From Salvelinus alpinus (lineage: Eukaryota > Chordata > Actinopteri > Salmoniformes > Salmonidae): a stretch of 64,000 bases of DNA. The stretch covers positions 16,363,112 through 16,427,111 of the forward strand of contig NC_092094.1 of assembly GCF_045679555.1 (NCBI RefSeq), read 5' to 3'. Both the position numbers and the translations under genes were made by a program. Under the pieces are notes generated by a model. The model saw only the letters and a list, made by a program, of their open reading frames with translations, searched no databases and was not told the DNA's origin. Within the stretch, counting starts at the first letter, position 1; the number at the start of each line of letters is the position of its first letter. Positions 58,244-64,000 of the stretch are shown in pieces.

Positions 58244-58480
58244 AGTCCTACGACACTTCTTCTCCTCCTTCACATCTAGCTACACTAGCTAGCTACCGGT
58301 GTCGGCCCCCGCGCACCCGATCCACTAGCCAAATACGCGCGCGCTGATTGGTTCGCCTGGACAGATATACTGTGAAGTTGACAACTGTATGACCAATCAC
58401 AGAGCTGAAAACAGAAACGCCTTCTTATAGAATTTGTAGCGTCAGCATACAGTTGCATGTGCTGTTTGCTGTTTAAATTG
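58244..58480 (-). promoter_or_regulatory. samtor: samtor upstream region
   Basis: CpG-containing block with ACGCGCGCGC and inverted-CCAAT boxes on the plus strand (GATTGG near 58345 and CCAATC near 58393). Consistent with a housekeeping-type promoter; the start site cannot be fixed. Confidence 0.4.
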
Positions 58481-58994
58481 AATTATACAAAAGATTATGG
58501 ACATACTGACAAGATACATGTCTCTCCGAGTCCGCCCACAATGGGAGTCGTTGTCCACAAAGTGGAACGGCGGGCTGTGTAGTTCCCGGGTTTCTTTTCT
58601 TTAGATTAGTGGATACATCTCATTATTGTAATCTTTTTTGAGTGTAGCCCCATACAATGAATATGTGTAGCCATCTCGAGACAACTCCGATATAAAGTGT
58701 TTTTTCTCAAAGTTGCCGTGATGTCACGTGTTCTACTTCTACAGTACACTCATAACAACTTAAGCATTGAAAAACGTATTTTTGATTACATAAACCTCGC
58801 ATAGCAAACAATCCATTCATTTTTATGTTGACCAAATTCGACAATCAAATTGACCTCCATACAAAAACTCCTTGCTTGGTGGGCGAAACGACGGGGGGAA
58901 AAAGCGTTGCGTTGAGGGAGACAGATTTTCTGCCGAGTTGGTTCTCTCTTCCTCTTCCATGGCGTTGTTGAATAGTTGTTTCTGATTAATTTGA

Positions 58995-59470
58995 AGGGCA
59001 TTCTAGAGCGTGGATTATTTAAGAAATAAGGCACGAGGGGGTGTGGTATATATATATATATACCACGGCTAAGGGCTGTTCATATGCACGACCCATCTTG
59101 GAGTGCCTAGACACAGCCTTTAGCCGTGGTATATTAGCCATATACCACACACACCTGAGGTGCCTTATTGCTATTATAAACTGGTTACCAACATATAATT
59201 AGAGCATTAAAAATAAATGTTTTGTGATACCTGTGTTATACGGTCTGAAATACCACGGCTGTCAGCCAATCAGCATTCAGGTCTCAAACCACCCACTATA
59301 TAATTCCATTTATAAACCGGGTGGTTCGAGCACTGATTGCTGATGGCTGAAAGCCATGGTGTATCAGACTGTATACCATGGGTGTGATCAACAATTACTA
59401 TTTACTGGTCTAATTGCGTTGGTAACCAGTTTATAATAGCAATAATGCACCTCAGGGGTTTGTGGTATTC
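58995..59470. mobile_element. Fold-back repeat (TACCACGGCT family)
   Basis: TATACCACGGCTAAGGGCTG and CAGCCTTTAGCCGTGGTATA form a left hairpin. TTGCTATTATAAACTGGTTACC near 59168 pairs with GGTAACCAGTTTATAATAGCAA near 59420, and TGAGGTGCC with GCACCTCA outside. Nested hairpins of a common salmonid MITE. Confidence 0.8.
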
Positions 59471-59774
59471 TGGAAGGCTGGCTGGACCATCACTGGAGAG
59501 TTGAACAGAGGCAGTGTGTTGCTGTCAATGTGTTGCGCTCTTTCTCCAAGTTGTAGAAGCAAGCTAAGCATAAACTGGCTACTCATGAATTTACTTATCA
59601 TCATCAGTGAAGCTGTTGTATGGAAATGTTTTGTATCCTTTGTTTTGTTTTGTTTCAAGAGAACTAAATTAACTTGGCTTGCTTTTGCCAGTTGATGTAC
59701 CGTTAGAGCTGGCCAAAAGTTGGCTGACGTTAGCTATTATTTTTACCTCAATCACACCAGACCTGAATCAAACA

Positions 59775-60673
59775 ATGAAACTAGCGGCCAAACAATTGAA
59801 GAACGATATTCTGATCTTTTTTCATTGCAATGTGAGTTTTTGTTGGTCAGCATAGCAATGTAACGTATTGATCTGCTAATTTCCAACTTTTCTCACAAAC
59901 ACAGTAATAAACAGCTCTAGTCTTCACTATCTTGGTGCACAGTCAGTACACAACACTATGCTCATTATGTCTTAGCAGGATCAGATGGTGACAGGTGTCC
60001 CAGCAGGGTCCGACAGCCAGGGAAGACCCATCTACAGAGCTCAGGTGACTTTTGCAGTATATTAACAATATCAGTGAATGATACAAAGTTCCATCTTGAA
60101 TTGATGGGTAGACCTACAGTAGCTACAGGACAGCAGTTTCAGTTTAAAGCTACAGTCTGAGATCTGGGAATAATGGTAATTTCAATTATTGAACCATTGA
60201 TTCTATTCTTAGATAATATAATTCTTAGTCATGCCTCATTTTAGGAGGATCAGATGGTGACAGGGGTCTCAGCAGGGTCAGGCAGCCAGGGAAAACCAGT
60301 CTGTGATAGCGCTGAGGTACATTTTTGAAGATACATCACTTTATTCTCTCTGGACAAGCCAGATACTTCAAAGATTGAAACTATTTTAAGGCAGTGTGAC
60401 AAACCTCTGTTGATTTCCAAACTGTATTAAGTGTTGATAGAGGATTGTCCCGATGCCACAAAACATGTCAAACAAAAATGTGAGGAAGACCTGGAAGAAG
60501 CTATTGATGATGATGAATGTATACAGATACCTGTATGTTTGAATGCCCAGTCATGTTCATATAATCTCAGACATAAATTACTGCAGTTTAAAACCATTCC
60601 ACAGAAGATGCTATATGCCAGTGAAACTGAATTACGTGCAATCAGCAATGTCATTCATTTGCTGGAGGTGTAA
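59775..60673 (+). CDS. Candidate uncharacterised four-exon gene
   Basis: No family recognised. Four possible coding exons join in phase 0 throughout: 59775-59831, 59976-60044, 60245-60316, 60443-60673; 142 aa plus TAA. Each junction has GT and AG (donors GTGAGT, GTGACT, GTACAT; acceptors CTTAG, TTTAG, GATAGAG). Exon 1 reads MKLAAKQLKNDILIFFHCN. Exons 2 and 3 are duplicates of each other: QDQMVTGVPAGSDSQGRP and EDQMVTGVSAGSGSQGKP. Exon 4 is acidic then mixed: CEEDLEEAIDDDECIQIPVC, LRHKLLQFKTIPQKMLYASE, ending VIHLLEV. No signal peptide or known domain. Exon 1 is the weakest call; further 5' exons may be missing. It could also be a decayed gene or a fragment of a transposon-encoded protein. Confidence 0.4.
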
Positions 60674-61330
60674 AACACAGGGATATGTTGTATTTGCATT
60701 TGCATATGTTATGGTCTTGTGAAGGCTGGCTGAATTCTGGCAAAGAGTATGTTATTTTATCTCATCACAGATTTTCCCTTCTCCCTGTTTTTGTTTTTTG
60801 GAAATGTTGATACTGAAGACTGTTACAAGAAGAAACTGTAACCAAGCATTTATAGCGGTCTTAGAAATGCATTGCCGTTAATTGGAAGGTTGGTTATCCT
60901 CCCACAATGTCACAATGGATGGCATAAATGTCAAGTTATGTTTCACTAGATTTGTTTGTTACAAGATTAAGGGTAAACTGAGCAATTTGCATAAGGTCTC
61001 GATGCCTTATATGGAATACAGTATGACAAAAGGAGTCTGTATTGAAACATGCCCACGTCAGGGGAGATATCTATTTCGGCAATCCCTAGCTGCTGGGCTG
61101 CTCAATCCTAGCCCTGGGGGTCTGCTGTCCTGTGGGTTGTCACTCTGGCCTTGGTTTAACATACCCAAAACCAATAATGAATATTTCGCTAAGATCCTAA
61201 AGCTGAGTGGTGTGTATTGGGTTGAGGCGCTGCAGGGCGGTGGACCCCTAGGAACAGGACAGGGCGATCCAGCTATATTGTGTGCAAGGAAAAAGAGCTC
61301 TACAGTACTATTAGGCTTATGATATGAAAT
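60674..61330. other. No gene recognised
   Basis: An open frame of about 146 codons crosses 60882-61322, but it has no recognisable domain and runs through a repeat-like block near 61090-61300. I do not call it. Confidence 0.4.
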
Positions 61331-61332
61331 AT

Positions 61333-62129
61333 ACTGAACAAAAATATGAACGCAACATGCAACAATTTCAAAGATTTTGCTGAGTTACAGTTCATAAAAG
61401 GAAATAAGTCAATTGAAATAAATCCATTACGCCCTAATCTATGGATTTCCATGACTGGTCAGGGGCGCAGCCATGGGTGGGCATAGGAGGGCATAGGCCC
61501 TCCCACTTGGGAGCCAGACCAACCCACTGGGTCCCAGGCCCAGCCAAACAGAATGAGTTGTTCCCCACAAAAATACTTTATTACAGACAGAAATACTCCT
61601 CAGCACCTCCTCACTCCTCAGACAATCCCGCAGGTGAAGAAGCCAGATGTGGAGATTCTGGGCTGGCGGGGTTACATGTGGTCTGCGGTTGTGAGGCTGG
61701 TTGGACAAACTGCCAAATTCTCTAAAACAATGTTGGAGGCGGCATATCGAAGCCAAATGAAAATTGAATTCTCTGGCAACAGCTCTGGTGGACATTTCTG
61801 CAGTCATCATGACAATTGCACGCTCGCTCAAAACTTGAGACATCTGTGACATTGTGTTGTGCGACAACACTTCAAATTTTAGAGTGGCCTTTTATTGTTC
61901 AGGCACAAAGTGCACCTGTGTAATGATCACACTGTTTAATCAACTTATTGATATGCCACACCTGTCAGGTGGATGGATTATCTTGATAAAATGTTCAGTT
62001 ACAGGGATGTAAACAAATTTGTGCAACATTGCTTTTTGTGCATATGGAGCATTTCTGGGATCTTTTATTTTCAGCTCATGGAACATGGGACCAACACTTT
62101 ACATGTTGCATTTATATTGTTGTTCAGTA
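61333..62129 (-). mobile_element. Tc1/mariner derivative with internal deletion
   Basis: Ends ACTGAACAAAAATATGAACG and ATTGTTGTTCAGT, inverted and TA-flanked. About 0.8 kb, so roughly half a full Tc1. Blocks match the partial copy at 28859-29698. Confidence 0.85.
61590..61858 (-). pseudogene. N-terminal transposase relic
   Basis: Minus-strand translation reads LSERAIVMMTAEMSTRAVAR, REFGSLSNQPHNRRPHVTPP and [13 protein letters not shown]: the helix-turn-helix and GRPR-like hook of a Tc1 transposase. The catalytic DDE domain is absent, deleted from this copy. Confidence 0.85.
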
Positions 62130-62163
62130 TATATGGAGGATTTGCTGTTTGTGTTTTAATGTA

Positions 62164-62200
62164 TAGTCGTGGCCAAAAGTTTTGAGAATGACACAAATAT
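62164..62200 (+). repeat. Tc1 terminal fragment (AGTCGTGGCCAAAAG)
   Basis: AGTCGTGGCCAAAAGTTTTG followed by AGAATGACACAAATAT matches the terminus of the Tc1 at 35960-37494, but the sequence turns into a LINE after about 37 bp, so only the tip remains. Confidence 0.85.
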
Positions 62201-64000
62201 ATGGGGGGTATTCCTTATGATTAACGAGACGTGGTGTGATCATAACAACATACAGGAACTCAAGTCCTTCTGTTCACCTGACTTAGAATTCCTCACAATC
62301 AAATGTCGACCGCATTATCTACCAAGGGAATTCTCTTCGATTATAATCACAGCCGTATATATTCCCCCCCAAGCAGACACATCGATGGCCCTGAACAAAC
62401 TTTATCTGACTCTATGCAAACTGGAAACCACACATCCTGAGGCTGCATTCATTGTAGCTGGGGATTTTAACAAGGCTAATCTGAAAACAAGACTCCCTAA
62501 ATTCTATCAGCATATCGATTGCGCAACCAGGGCTGGTAAAACCCTTGATCATTGTTATTCTAACTTCCGCGACGCATATAAGGCCCTCCCCCGCCCTCCT
62601 TTCGGAGGGCTGACCAAAGCTGACCATGACTCCATTTTGTTGCTTCCAGCCTACAAACAGAAACTAAAACAAGAAGCTCCCGCTCTCAGGTCTGTTCAAT
62701 GCTGGTCCGACCAATCTGATTCCACGCTTCAAGACTGGTTCGATCACGTGGATTGGGATATGTTCCGCATTGCGTCCAACAACAACATTGACGAATACGC
62801 TGATTTGGTGAGCGAGTTCATTAGAAAGTGCATCGGAGACGTTATACCCACAGCAACGATTAAAACATTCCCAAACCAGAAACCGTGGATTGATGGCAGC
62901 ATTCGTGCGACACTGAAAGCGCGAACCACTGCTTTTAACCAGGGCAAGGTGACCGGAAACATGACCGAATACAAACAGTGTAGCTATTCCCTCCGCAAGG
63001 CAATCAAACAAGCTTAAGCGTCAGTATAGAGACAAAGTAGAGTCGCAATTCAACGGCTCAGACACAAGAGGTATGTGGCAGGGTCTACAGTCAATCACGG
63101 ATTACAAAAAGAAAACGAGCCCCGTCGCGGACCAGGATGTCTTGCTCCCAGACAGACTAAATAACTTTTTTGCTCGCTTTGAGGACAATACAGTGCCACT
63201 GACAAGGCCCGCTACCAAAACCTGTGGGCTCTCCTTCACTGCAGCTGAGGTGAGTAAAACATTTAAACGTGTTAACCCTCGCAAGGCTGCAGGCCCAGAC
63301 GGCATTCCCAGCCAGGTCCTCAGAGCATGCGCAGACCAGTTGGCTGGTGTCTTTACGGACATATTCAATCAATCCTTATCCCAGTCTGCTGTTCCCACAT
63401 GCTTCAAGAGGGCCACCATTGTTCCTGTTCCCAAGAAAGCTAAGGTAACTGAGCTAAACAACTACCGCCCCGTATCACTCACTTCCGTCATCATGAAGTG
63501 CTTTGAGAGACTGGTCAAGGACCATATCACCTCCACCCTACCTGATACCCTAGACCCACTCCAATTTGCTTACCGACCCAATAGGTCCACAGACGACGCA
63601 ATCGCAACCACACTGCACACTGCCCTAACCCATCTGGACAAGAGGAATACCTATGTGAGAATGCTGTTCATCGACTACAGCTCAGCATTTAACACCATAG
63701 TACCCTACAAACTCGTCATCAAGCTCGATCGACCCCGCCCTGTGCAACTGGGTACTGGACTTCCTGACGGGCCGCCCCCAGGTGGTGAGGGTAGGTAACA
63801 ACATCTCCACCCCGCTGATCCTCAACACTGGGGCCCCACAAGGGTGCGTTCTGAGCCCTCTCCTGTACTCCCTGTTCACCCACGATTGCGTGGCCATGCA
63901 CGCCTCCAACTCAATCATCAAGTTTGCGGACGACACTACAGTGGTAGGCTTGATTATCAACAACGACGAGACGGCCTACAGGGAGGAGGTGAGGGCCCTC
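62201..64000 (+). mobile_element. L2-like LINE, running off the window
   Basis: ORF2 of a non-LTR retrotransposon, endonuclease then reverse transcriptase, 5'-truncated at about 62201. Endonuclease motifs: VAGDFNKA (near 62455), LDHCYSN and ADHDSILLLP. RT motifs: NPRKAAGPDGIPSQ, LNNYRPVSLTSVIMKCFERL, LFIDYSSAFNTI and, in another frame past about 63720, [20 protein letters not shown] and the catalytic FADD (near 63922). Frameshifts near 63016 and 63720 break the frame. The 3' part lies outside the window. Confidence 0.93.

Noticed and set aside
60882-61322. 146-codon open frame after the candidate gene
   Set aside because: No domain, overlaps repeat-like DNA, and the candidate gene already has a stop codon upstream.

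Overview
The window looks like nuclear DNA of a salmonid fish. Evidence read directly: at least eight Tc1/mariner copies of several families (three with Sleeping-Beauty-type ends CAGTTGAAGTCGG), tRNA-derived SINEs of the SmaI and HpaI kinds, L2-like LINEs, and three intron-containing vertebrate genes. The neighbourhood znf277 - tmem168 - samtor (bmt2) corresponds to human 7q31.1 as I know it; IFRD1 and LSMEM1, which lie between ZNF277 and TMEM168 in human, are not recognisable here.

Layout. 1-9.9 kb: repeats only (minisatellite, a Sleeping-Beauty-type Tc1, a TIR element holding a solo LTR, the 3' end of a LINE with a SINE inside). 9.92-14.89 kb: one almost complete Ty3/gypsy chromovirus-type LTR retrotransposon on the minus strand, with LTRs, 5-bp target duplication, gag, protease, RT, RNase H, integrase, chromodomain and a Tf1/sushi-type self-priming signal. 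15-26 kb: nested repeats and MITEs. 26.3-32.7 kb: znf277 (+), 11 coding exons, 441 aa, open throughout. 33.4-35.2 kb: decayed, intron-containing kinesin-motor pseudogene (-), broken by MITEs. 35.3-37.8 kb: Tc1 inside Tc1. 39.8-44.5 kb: tmem168 (-), 5 coding exons, 699 aa. 45.2-45.8 kb: a fold-back element. 48.7-58.2 kb: samtor (-), 5 coding exons, 394 aa, with a large first intron filled by Tc1 copies. 58.9-60.7 kb: fold-back repeat and a four-exon open candidate gene of unknown family. 61.3-64 kb: Tc1 derivative and an L2-like LINE running off the right edge.

The three host genes are not an operon and share no obvious pathway: a C2H2 zinc-finger protein, a multi-pass membrane protein and the S-adenosylmethionine sensor of mTORC1. 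Most of the remaining DNA is transposon-derived. The best leads are the self-priming LTR element, the caspase-like but cysteine-less C-terminal domain of TMEM168, the unknown four-exon gene with a duplicated exon, the kinesin pseudogene lacking its ATP-binding loop, a missing conserved segment in SAMTOR, and two copies of one repeat each hit by a different Tc1 family at the same TA.
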